Source: Symsagittifera roscoffensis
Taxonomy: Eukaryota > Xenacoelomorpha > Acoela > Convolutidae
Assembly (NCBI RefSeq): GCF_963678635.1
Contig: NC_087067.1
Span: forward strand, 37,950,686 to 38,014,685
Direction: 5' to 3'
Length of the DNA stretch: 64,000 nt
Below the pieces are notes generated by a model. It made no database searches. It saw only the letters and a list, made by a program, of their open reading frames with translations, and had not been told where the DNA came from. Position numbers and translations under genes: made by a program. Of the stretch, positions 46,670-56,708 are shown in pieces. Position 1 is the stretch's first letter. Every line of letters begins with the position of its first letter.

Positions 46670-47140
46670 CGTATTGGTATTTTTTTTACCAGCTGATTTT
46701 GTTATAATCTGCCGTTCTTACTGACTGGTTCGTTACTATATTAAGTTTTCCAAGTTGCCTTGGTTATCAAATTAAAGAGCACCAGTTTCCACATCAAAAA
46801 AAATCAGTTCTTTTATGATACTAAGGACCCTCTTCCGAATGAGCATTTTCCGACTTCAATTTCAAACAAACATTTAGGTTTTTCAAAACTTTTTGAATTT
46901 TGGTTCCTTGGCGTATTAACGCAGTTTGTGACTCATTCGTTGCCGAAATCATCACAGCGCTCGCCGCAAAAGTAAGATATAAAATGTACACACAATAAAC
47001 TACGGAAAGACGACCTCATTCTAACTTTTAAAATGTTGAAGAATTGGTTCCAACAATAACTACTCACTTAGGCTAAAAATGAGTTCCAGTAGATGAAAAT
47101 GTAATTGTACATATATACTTTTTAAAACTTTTCCAGCTTC
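46670..47140 (+). repeat. Dispersed repeat family A, copy 2
   Basis: Collinear with 5630-6130. Blocks include TTGTTATAATCTGCCGTTCT, 'CTAAGGACCCTCTTC', 'TGACTCATTCGTTGCCGAAATC' and ATAAACTACGGAAAGACG. The copy at 5560 has an extra 'GGGGCGCTGTAGCGC' segment that is missing here. Confidence 0.6.
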
Positions 47141-47310
47141 GTTTTTAATCTTGTAACTGATTGAACTAACTAACTAGCTCACATATTCTCGCATATGTAA
47201 CACAATCATTTATCTCAAATTTTTCAATGTATTAGTCATTTATTGTTTTTTATTGTTAGTCATTTGTTGTTTTTCTGTTAAATCAAGTTGATTTGGATAA
47301 CTAATAAAAA

Positions 47311-47860
47311 CAAGACTGCTCGTATCAGGGCGAAGCCCTGAATGTTCCGACTGCCTTTTAGGGTTTATTGAGCAGCAGTAATACATAAAAAAAATTAAAT
47401 GAAATAAAATAAAATGAAATTTTTTTTTCTCCAAAATTTGAATTTTTTTAAATGAAAATCATCCCCCCACACGCCATATAAAGTACAAAACAATAGATTT
47501 TGCTCCTTGTAACAAATCAATTATGGCAAATAAGCTTCGTTCAACCAATTTGGAACGATTTATAAGACGGATTAAATCTCCGCTTACGCGTTAATAGCGC
47601 GAATTATATTGCGCGTTAATTGTCCCAAATTGGTCAAAATGGCCAAAATGGCAATCTTTAAACCCTCATAACTTTACGAAAAATGATCACAGGTGAAATA
47701 TCTTTTCAAATTTAAGCTCAGGACAACAATACGTTTTGAATGATATAAAAAAAATTCCGTCAAAAATGGCTAGTTAAAAAGTCGAAATTTGTCTGAAGAA
47801 AAAAAAACCCACCCCGAGCACAAATATTCCGTTACTTTCGTATCGAAAGTCGGAACAAAA
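47311..47860 (-). repeat. Dispersed repeat family B, copy 4 (inverted)
   Basis: Begins CAAGACTGCTCGTAT, then a perfect hairpin CAGGGC-GAA-GCCCTG (47326-47340), then GTTCCGACTGCC. It ends GAAAGTCGGAAC near 47855, so GTTCCGACT and AGTCGGAAC form an inverted pair about 510 bp apart. Nearly identical to copy 5. Confidence 0.7.
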
Positions 47861-47949
47861 ACTTAAATGACTGCTAGGAAAAAACTTCGATCCTAGAAAA
47901 ATATATGGAAACGGAAACACTAAGCTCTCTTAATCAAAATTAAATAAAA

Positions 47950-48486
47950 CAAGACTGCTCGTAACAGGGCGAAGCCCTGAATGTTCCGACTGCCTTTTAA
48001 GATTTATGGAGCAAAAATAACTTAAAAAAATTAATTGAAATAAAATAAAATGAAAATTTTTTTTTAGTTTGAATTTTTTTAAATGAAAATCATCCCCCAC
48101 ACGCCATATAAAGTACAAAAGGATAGATTTCGTTCCTTGAAACAAACCAATTATGGCAAATAAGCTTCTTTCAACCAATTTGGAACGATTTCTAAGACGG
48201 ATTAAATCTCCGCTTACGCGTTAATAGCTCGAATTATATCGCGCGTTAATTGTCCCCAGTTGGTCAAAATGGCCGAAATGACAACCTTTAAACCCTCAAA
48301 ACTTTACGAAAAATGATCACAGGTGAAATATCTTTTCAAATTTAAGCCAAGGACAACAATACCTTTTGAATGATATAAAAAAATTCCGTCAAAAATGGCT
48401 AGTTAAAAAGTCGAAATTTGTCTGAAGAAAAAAAAAACCCACCCCGAGCACAAATATTCCGTTATTTTCGTACCGAAAGTCGGAAC
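47950..48486 (-). repeat. Dispersed repeat family B, copy 5 (inverted)
   Basis: Same structure as copy 4, with the hairpin at 47965-47979 and the closing CGAAAGTCGGAAC at 48474-48486. The two copies lie head to tail, about 640 bp apart, and differ by scattered substitutions. Confidence 0.7.
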
Positions 48487-48929
48487 AATAAAATAAATAT
48501 AAATGAAGATTCAGTTGAAAAAGGAAATTGTGATTAATAGTTGTTGTTTTTAGGGTTAGCAGCAGCTGTAATCCCCAGTTCTTGTTGTGCCTCGGTCTCC
48601 ACTTCAACATCACAGATCTTCATCCATTAACCACAAGTTTCAACATATCCGATGGCCTCTAAAATGACTGGACTATCGTTTGTTTGACTATAGAAGAATG
48701 TACGTTGAGAAAATTTGGCAATTAACTGATTTTAACTCATCTCTGAGTCTGATTTATTTTGAACACTAAGACAGTATAGCACTTCGAAAACACAGCAAAA
48801 AACTGGGAGTTTTTCACGCAGAGACGAATCGGGGCTTCGCACCACTTGCGATACAACACAAACATAGAAAAAAAACATAAGGCGGACAAAATTTTAAATG
48901 TTGAAAAAATCTAGGTGAACCAAAATTTT

Positions 48930-49090
48930 CGAATGTCTTGATAAAAAACAACTAGGGGCCCAGCTAAAGTTGGAGGCACATGTTTGTTGTTTTTCGATTT
49001 TGCTTAACTGATTCGGCACGAGAAATGAGATTTCAAAAAATTAGACTTTGACCAAAATCTTAGTTGTTTATCTATTAAAGAGAAAAGTAA
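48930..49090 (+). repeat. Dispersed repeat family E, uninterrupted copy
   Basis: Corresponds to 8530-8695 but continues past the point where the LTR element inserted there (CTATTAAAGAGAAAAG here versus CTACTAAATAATT|LTR there). Confidence 0.5.
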
Positions 49091-49437
49091 ATATTTTGAT
49101 TTAATCAGTTTTCCCAAAAAGATAACATTTTTTTTAAAAAAAAACTAAGGAGTCGGCGCTTCTGCACGAACAATTACGGCAAACGTTTTTTTCAATGGCT
49201 TTTTACTTCTGATTTAGTAAGTTTAAAGAAAATTCGAAAAGTTTCTAGAAAACGGTCAAAAGGTTTAGAAAAACAATCAAACGACTTTCCAAAATCCATA
49301 ACACTTTGCTGCAAGAAAACAGGCAGGGTAAGACCACTTAAGCAGAAAAGATTTCTAAAACTGGGTTTCTCGATTGAACACAACGTGAGAACTAGCACGG
49401 TAGTTTTCGCGTAAAGTCATATACTTTCCAACAAAGC

Positions 49438-49794
49438 TGTCGAAGTTTCGAAACTTTGACTTCTTTGAAAGCCATAAAAATTTTCTTGAACGAACTGGGC
49501 ATAGCCAATTGTAAACCTAGGTTTTTAAAAACCTCTTATTTCAATTTACCCTATGATACCAGATTTGGCAAAATATTTAGGGAGCAGAGTCCAAAAACAG
49601 TGAAAAAATCAAAATTTGACATTTCCGAGAATCATAGCTTTTTGTGTGAGCAAAAGTGGGTACGCGCTTATTCCGAAGCAATTCACGCAGCCTGCAATTG
49701 CGATGGAACTAAAAATGTCAGATTTGGTTGGTTAGTCTTTGAGACCGATTGGCAAGCATACAACCAACTTGAAAAGTGCGGAGGGAAGTGTTAA
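49438..49794 (+). other. Unrecognised open frame, about 115 codons, no ATG
   Basis: Open from before 49456 to TAA at 49792. No ATG start. The composition is balanced and coding-like, with six cysteines (one pair in 'AACNCDG') and a C-terminal 'RFGWLVFETDWQAYNQLEKC'. It could be an exon or the remnant of a mobile-element gene. No family recognised. Confidence 0.35.
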
Positions 49795-49983
49795 AATTGG
49801 GTTTTTTGAAACTATCCAAAATTATGTCATTAGACCGATGAAAAACAGGCCAAATTAATTGAGGTCGAAATTCAAAGAAAACACGAAGTCAATGTAAATA
49901 AAATTACAAACTGTAGGACTAAATCAAACACTAAAAGCAATATTAGAAAACTGCGCGCAGCAAGAAAAAAACAATTACACGAT

Positions 49984-50217
49984 GTGACAACTAACTCAAA
50001 ACAGATAAGCAGACAAATAACTGGCCAACAAGGTTATCTGAAACAGAAGATTTCCCGTTTGAGAAATAGTGTCCTGGTCAAATTTGAGTACAGGACTTTT
50101 GCCGTCACAGGCATATTCGTTATTTTTGGGTTTGGATTCATTATGAACCAAAATACAACTGATTCAAGCGATTCTGGTAAGCAAACTAATAACCCAAAAG
50201 TCTATATTCCGGTTTGA
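49984..50217 (+). other. Unrecognised open frame with a membrane-like segment
   Basis: 77 codons without an ATG start. A basic N-terminal part is followed by a hydrophobic stretch (AVTGIFVIFGFGFIM) and a polar tail. It lies 190 bp downstream of the open frame at 49438 on the same strand. A third coding-like piece (STDKKGNVVALKIQKPSRR) follows at about 50340 in another frame. The three could be parts of one decayed gene. Confidence 0.3.
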
Positions 50218-50230
50218 TAAGGCTTGCAAA

Positions 50231-50995
50231 GCGCAAGCGTAGAAAAAAAACTGATTGGGTCAGGTTCCTCATTGGATATGGCTCAAACTTTAAAATACGC
50301 AGGAAAATGAAACTTGTGCCCTCGTAATATGCTAAGGTCCACTGACAAAAAAGGCAATGTTGTAGCGCTCAAAATTCAAAAACCGAGCAGACGTTTAAGG
50401 TTCTGTAAGAGTACTGTCATTGCTCGTTACCAAGCTGTTCAACTTGAACTAGACTTTCAAATATTATCAAAATTTTGGTACAAAACATAAACATTATAAA
50501 CTTCAAAAAGTTTTAAAAATTCATTTGTGAAAGAATACGTTTTGCATTACAATTTATACAGCAGAAACTTTTTTCTTACCACCTTTTTTTCAAATCGGAA
50601 GTTCGATCACGTAAGGTGTTTTTTTCCAGCGCGAGTTCAATGCCTCAAACAGCAATCGCTAAGTGTCAAGTTTGGTATCATAGTCAAGATACAACGGCGA
50701 AGCTGCATTTTGTAAACACAAGCGAGAAAACTTTTAAAAAAACAAATTGAAAGCAGGCTAGAAAGAAATAACCTTGAAAACGTTTGCTGAGACAAAATCG
50801 AATCTCTGATCTGGAGATTACGTTCACGCATCTACGCCACTACTATCTACGCCACCGCCAAAATTTACCAACACCACTACTAAAGCAGCTAGAGCTTTTT
50901 TTCATAGCCAAAATTATTCAGCAAAATTACCACCCAACAAAAATTCAAACTAATATAAGATGACTGAATCGAACCGACCTGTTGAATTAATTTTT
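50231..50995. other. No gene recognised
   Basis: Contains the coding-like scrap noted near 50340-50490 and, near 50785-50835 on the minus strand, a very degenerate tRNA-like motif (GTGGCGTAGATGCG, then AGATTCGATTTT). Otherwise AT-rich without features. Confidence 0.3.
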
Positions 50996-50999
50996 TAAA

Positions 51000-51412
51000 T
51001 TCAACTCAAGTCATCAATGTTTATCAGATGTATAAGACAGCCACTAGACAGTTGCAACATTTTCATACATCTGATAACTCTTATACATCTGAAAAGTTTT
51101 ATACACCCATGAACTCGGGGAATTAGAAAGTTTTTTTTCATTCATCTCAAGTTATCAATGTTTATCAGATGTATAAGACAGCCACCAGACAGTAGCAACA
51201 TTTTCATACATCTGATAACTCTTATACATCTGAAAAGTTTTATACACCCATGAACTCAGGGAATTTGAAAACTTTTTTTCATTCATCTCAAGTTATCAAT
51301 GTTTATCAGATGTATAAGACAGCCACCAGACAGTTGCAAAATTTTCATACATCTGATAACTCTTATACATCTGAAAAGTTTTATACACCCATGAACTCAG
51401 GGAATTAGAAAA
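51000..51412. repeat. Three tandem 141-bp units with internal inverted repeats
   Basis: The landmark CAATGTTTATCAGATG occurs at 51015, 51156 and 51297, giving an exact 141-bp period. Units differ by only a few substitutions. Within each unit CAGATGTATAAG is matched by its reverse complement CTTATACATCTG about 60 bp later, and TATCAGATGTA by TACATCTGATA, so each unit can form alternative hairpins. Confidence 0.85.
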
Positions 51413-53900
51413 CAACACAACTTTTCAAGTTTTATTTCAAAACCTCAGCTTTCAATTTTGAAAAAAAAAAATTATGCCGCCTTATATCGGATTGGCACTT
51501 TTTTTGATACAAAGAAAATTTTTCATTCGGCTAGGAAATCTAAGATAACTTCCTATTTCGAAATTAGAAGTCGAGCACATGCAATCTTGCTGTTTGATAA
51601 AGGAGGTTGTCTTGCTTTTAAGGAAATGTACTTCAAAAGAAATCAAACATCAAACCACGAAAACAATTTAGGCCTGGATCAATTTTAGGTTTTTTCCTGA
51701 AAAACGAAAAAAAACCTCGCAATCTATATGAGTCAAATTTTGAAGAGAAAACATTCAACCCCATTTATCTTAACACAAAATATATCTATAAGTTTATTTC
51801 TTGTTACGACTGAAAAGGCTGAAACAGTATTAATGATTAGACACGAGACAGTGCGCAAGTTTAATAGTGCACATAATTTTGGTTGAAAACTTAACTTTTG
51901 TATGGATCACACCTCCGCCTCCTGGAGAGTGATCGATGGGTACAACTCCTACTAAGATTATTATATTTGGAGACAACAAAAGGATAACATTTGTCCATCT
52001 TCAATTAAGCAAAAGAAATTTTTCTCATGGCGTCTTGAATTTTCTTATTTTAAGACAATTGAAAAATGGCTAAACTGTAATGGCACCTGAATTTTTTTCA
52101 AAAATAAACGCTGATTATGATAAAAAAAAACAAAAAAAGGAAAAATTTTGAAGCGATGATATGAAGACTCATTCATCTCGGCACTGGGGAACATTCAATG
52201 TTAAGAATTATTTTTCTTATTACAACTGAAAGGGCTTCAATTTGTAATATCACTCAAACCTACGCGACGTGTTTTTGTGGTACCTGAATTTTGTAAAAAA
52301 AATTATCTGAAAGCTAAAAAATAATGGCGTGGTTAAATCAATTTGGAACCAAAATTTTTTAAATTATTTCATTTTTTTCGTGGATGAATGGCCTTAACTG
52401 GGGACGGAGTGAATCGAATCTAAGAATAATTTGAGCGCAAAAAAAACTACTTTCCAAAAAAGCAAACGAACCAACGGCATCATCAAGAACTATATAAGAA
52501 TCTTCACTAGTTCAGTTTTTTCCTCTTTTCTCGGCATCGCTTACAATTTAGCACAGCATTACATGCATACTCTGTAATTAAACTGAGCGCAAACGTGTGC
52601 GAGCTACGTCAGAAAAATATAGCGTTTAACTTGCTTTCCGGACGTATTGATTTTTTGAATAAATTCGAGCCGTTTTAGGTCAAAAGTCTCGACATTGTTT
52701 TTTGAAGTTTCGCAATAAAATTTTTGTCGGCTTTTTTGTTAAGATTGCTGCAAAAAAAAAACGCGTGACAAACCTTTCTCTGATGATTTGGCCAAAGTTA
52801 TTCACCAGAAAGGTGATAAACAATAATCGGAAAGCAGATTAATATTTCAACGCGAAAATTGCCAAAAGACTTATTATCTCATTCGACTGTCGCAGATGCT
52901 CTGAAAAGGCAGTATTGAAAAAGTTTTCCCCAAAATTTACAGAAAAAGGCCCATAGCTTTAAACTTCAGACGATGAACTGTTCATTCTACTTGTGGAAGT
53001 GAAGTTTTTTTGATGACGATTTCAAGACACATTAAAATTTCGGAATTCTGAAAATACGGCTTTACATAGATGTACCTTCAATTACTGATCAGCTGATTAC
53101 CTGTATCAAAATGTGGCAGAACTTTTTGCCCCAGTTAGCCCTAAACCTTTTAAACTCAATCTTAAAACGTTGTTTTGAAGTTATTCAAAAAAAATGTACA
53201 ACGCTGAAAAGGCGCAATTATTTTGTTGCATGTTATTTTTCATTGCACTTACATTTTAGAAACTCAAATTTTCAATTTCAATGGCATTTCGAAGTCTCAG
53301 CGTCTTAAATTTCTGAAATAATTCTGATCTTAAGACTGAAATAAAATTGAAATAAGAACCAAATTTTTGAAATTGCATTCGAGTTGCCAAAAGATCAAGC
53401 TTAGATGATTGCGCTTTTTGAGAAGTCAGTTTTTTAACATAACTTCAAGCCCCTAACATCCAAAACAAATTTCATTCAGCAGCAATCTGACATGCAATTT
53501 TTTAATAGAAAAGAACCTGTAACACGCCAAAAGGCAATCGCGAAGCTTAAATTATTTCAAAATTTAAGACGCCCGATAAATGTGTTGATAGCTACAAAAA
53601 CCGTTTCACCTCATGATCTGTCGGAACGTTCGTTGCTAGCTGCACAGGAAGTTTCCGCACCCTTAATGATATTGCAAAAGATTTGTCTACTGCTCAGGGC
53701 CTGGGTCAATTGTAAAAAGATAATGTGGATGCTAAACTTACGAAAAGTAGGTTGAATGAAATGGATAAACCGTGATAAAACACACCATTTATTCTGCTAC
53801 GAAAACACTGCTTGCTCCTTCTTGACTTGACTAACTGCAGTCACCGCATGAGTTGAGAGGTTTAAGAATAGTTACGTTCTTCTAAGCAGCACTCAGTTAA
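51413..53900. other. No confident gene; dispersed repeat family D and a weak open frame
   Basis: Holds a family D repeat (51740-52410) and a TATA-like CTATATAAG at 52490 without an obvious downstream gene. An 88-codon frame at 53492-53755 overlaps another coding-like frame (TGSFRTLNDIAKDLSTAQGLG near 53655). Neither has a recognised domain. Confidence 0.35.
51740..52410 (+). repeat. Dispersed repeat family D, copy 1
   Basis: Shares with 62550-63105 these blocks: 'GTGCGCAAGTTTAATAGTGCAC', 'CTCAAACCTACGCGA.GTGT', 'GCCTTAA.TGGGGA' and 'ATCTTAACAC'. The block order differs, so it is probably made of several sub-copies. Confidence 0.5.
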
Positions 53901-56470
53901 GAATTCGTCTAGTTATTACACTGCAATACATTCAGGACAGTACAGTACTACAGTACGGTCCATCATAATTAAACAACGATAGTAGATTTGCTGGATAGTA
54001 ACTTAACAATGTAATGTAATGTTAATATGTGTTTGTTATATGTTTGGGTTGGGGGCTTTTGGGCCCTTCTAAGTGAAAGATAAGCACCATGTTGAAGAGA
54101 GAAGGAAAGTGATAAGATAGTTTAGCTGGAGGACGACGAGGAGGAAAAGGAGCAGGGGTCGAATATTCTGTTCACACATTCGGGCGGGACTCAACTGATC
54201 AGCTATTATTATTTAATAATTGTATAATAATTTAGATAAAGGTTGAACAAGTTCTCATAGTTTGTATCTTTCTAATTATCGATCAGTTGAGCGATACGAC
54301 AATATGCAATTGCATACGCGAAAATATTTTGAGGTGGCTTTTGGTTGAAGTAAATGGCCTGTTTTTGACCACTGTCAAAGAGAGACAAGTTGTACCTTAA
54401 TGAACTTTTACTAATGTTCAGTGCCGTTTCTAAGCAACATTTCCATTTTAATAATCTATTATTAATAAAAAAAAATTGAATATTTGCTATATGTTCTACA
54501 AAAGTACAACTTGTACTTGGTTATTTCAGATCTTTGCGACTAAAGCAGGCTGTTCTTTGTTGAGAAGTTATTAGCACGTAAATTGGTAGCATCGAAGGAG
54601 GGAACCTCGATGAGAGAGGAGGTAGAGAGGTGACCTTGGTTGACCTGGTCAATTTCACTTGTAGTCTAGGAGACACACAAGAAGCTTGAACAAAGCCACA
54701 CAATTGAGGATAGGGTCCAACCTGCAGACCAAAGTGACAACTAGACTGTCGTTAACATGAATCACAGCACTGCAACACTACGACTTCGACTAGGCATTTC
54801 TTGGGTCGAATTGGCAATCATGAGGAGCTCATCTTGAAGTCAACTTTGAAATCCAGACGTCACCTTTTTTATTGAAATGTCACTTGAAAAAAGCACCATG
54901 ATTGGTTGTTGATTATTATTTATTATTATGGTAGGGAAATAAACGACAGGAGTCCATGACGAAGTTCTGCTGCTGTGACGTCATCAGAGGATGGGTGTCT
55001 TTTTGAGTCTTGATAAGAGAACGCAACAGAACAAAAAACTGAGAAGCACCAGAACATGATCTAGTAAGCAACCAAAGAGTAGTAGTCCAATATAAACATT
55101 TAGTAATCTCTGCGCATTAAAATTTCTTATTTAGAACTATGCATTCAACTCAGAAAGACGAAAAAGACAGAAGATAAATTAACCGACTAGGATATGTAGC
55201 ATTTCATCAAGTTCAGATTGGATAATGAGTTTCTGTCAATTTCTCAAACAGTAGTATCTACGCTATTCTTCCACAAAAACATTAAATTCATTTAACAAAT
55301 AAACATAAATTTTAGAGCAAATGATGCAACACAACAGAGCGAAGTGCTGATCTTTTTGAGACATGGGGGCAAATTGCACAATTTATTACGTCACTAACTG
55401 GGTTCCAAGAAAACCGGGACGTAAGATCTTTTAAAATTTTCTTGAAACCCTGGTCACAAACTTAGCATCGACTAGAAAAATAGAGCGGATATTACTTGAG
55501 ATAGGACCCCTTACCACTGCTCAAATGAATAATTTCCTCTTCATCTAAGAACGCTAATCACTTTTATTGCAGCTTCAAGCATTCATTTTTGGACAAAATC
55601 TTTTGAGGGGTCTTATCGAAATCTAGTTTGCAGTGTATTGCATCAGTCGTGAGCTGAGCAGAGCAAAGGATAGGCACATTAAATAAAATTTGAAAAATGC
55701 AGAAATGCTCATCAACCTCAAATGGTTAAACTTGTATTAACATAAAGCACAAATATATATCTATCGATAGCTTCTAAAATGTTTAAAGCTCCGATAAGCC
55801 ATTTCTGGTTTTAAAATATTAATCTGCGAGACAAAAGGCAGAGAAGACAGGGGGTTCCAAAAGTATCGATTGCCAGGCATCGAACCAGAAGATTGACACG
55901 GCAAAGCATAGCACAAGGAGGGATGTTAAACAGATGAAATACATGTAGTATTGTATAATATTGCATTCTAACAGTACAGCACATCAAGTAGGTTTGTTAT
56001 TTGTGGCATAGTCTTTTTGTGATACAGCGACAAACCAGCACCGATTTAGAAAGGACAGTCATTTCACAGGACAAAGGCTAACTATTGAACTGGATAGAAA
56101 TCTCTTCAATCCCCCAACCATAAACATCTCCACTAAGACATCCAAAAATGTTTCTATCCAGCAGTGTCTTAGCAATGGTTATTCAACTTTGGAGGCATGG
56201 CAGCAAAAACGTCAAAAAATGTCACGATAATAGAATTTGAGTCACAATTTTAGCAACAAAGAGGGGAATTTAATGTTTTTTTTTGCGTGAACTTGCGAGC
56301 AAATTGTATCTATCGTTAGCATGTTTAGTTGTTTACTTTAGAGTTAACATTGGTCGTCGAGATTGTTTGGTTGCTGGGTGGTAGGTAGAGGTGTGGCATT
56401 GCTGCAGTAGAGCGTGGTTGCGAGAACAAGAAGAACGAGATTGAGAGCTAGCCAGAAGTGTTGGCTTTGG
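53901..56470 (-). other. Gene-free; possible long 3' UTR of the PAIP1-like gene
   Basis: Directly downstream of the PAIP1-like stop codon on the minus strand. It has fewer long A/T runs than the intergenic DNA to the left. Minus-strand AATAAA hexamers occur near 55562 and 54868, but neither can be chosen as the true end. A tRNA-like B box (GGTTCGATGCC) lies near 55885 on the minus strand. Confidence 0.35.
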
Positions 56471-56708
56471 TCAATGGTGGGACGGCGGCTGCATCTGAGC
56501 TGCTTGTTGTGAGGTGGGAGAGCCAGTATTGTGTCCGTGAAGTTGATGTTGTCCAACTGTATTGCTGGCTCCCACGACCGAACTAGTTTGTTGTTGCTGT
56601 TGTTGTTCGTTCTCCTGCAGGAACATGGCGAATGCGGCCTCTTCGTCGTCGTTCAAAGTGTGCACACGAGGCATCATGTCTCCAGCCCCACTCATCATCT
56701 CCACGTGA
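56471..56708 (-). CDS. PAIP1: PAIP1-like terminal exon 6
   Basis: The first base completes an Asn codon, then HVEMMSGAGDMMPRVHTLN, the acidic motif NDDEEAAFAMFLQENE, a six-Gln run and a Ser/Gln/His-rich tail ending PPSHH and TGA (56471-56473). The Glu-rich motif corresponds to the C-terminal PABP-binding end of PAIP1. An overlapping hydrophobic frame at 56344-56556 is a shadow. Confidence 0.82.

Noticed and set aside
56344-56556. 70-codon minus-strand frame with a hydrophobic segment (FWLALNLVLLVLATTLYC)
   Set aside because: Overlaps the terminal PAIP1-like exon in another frame and runs into its 3' UTR; no independent support.
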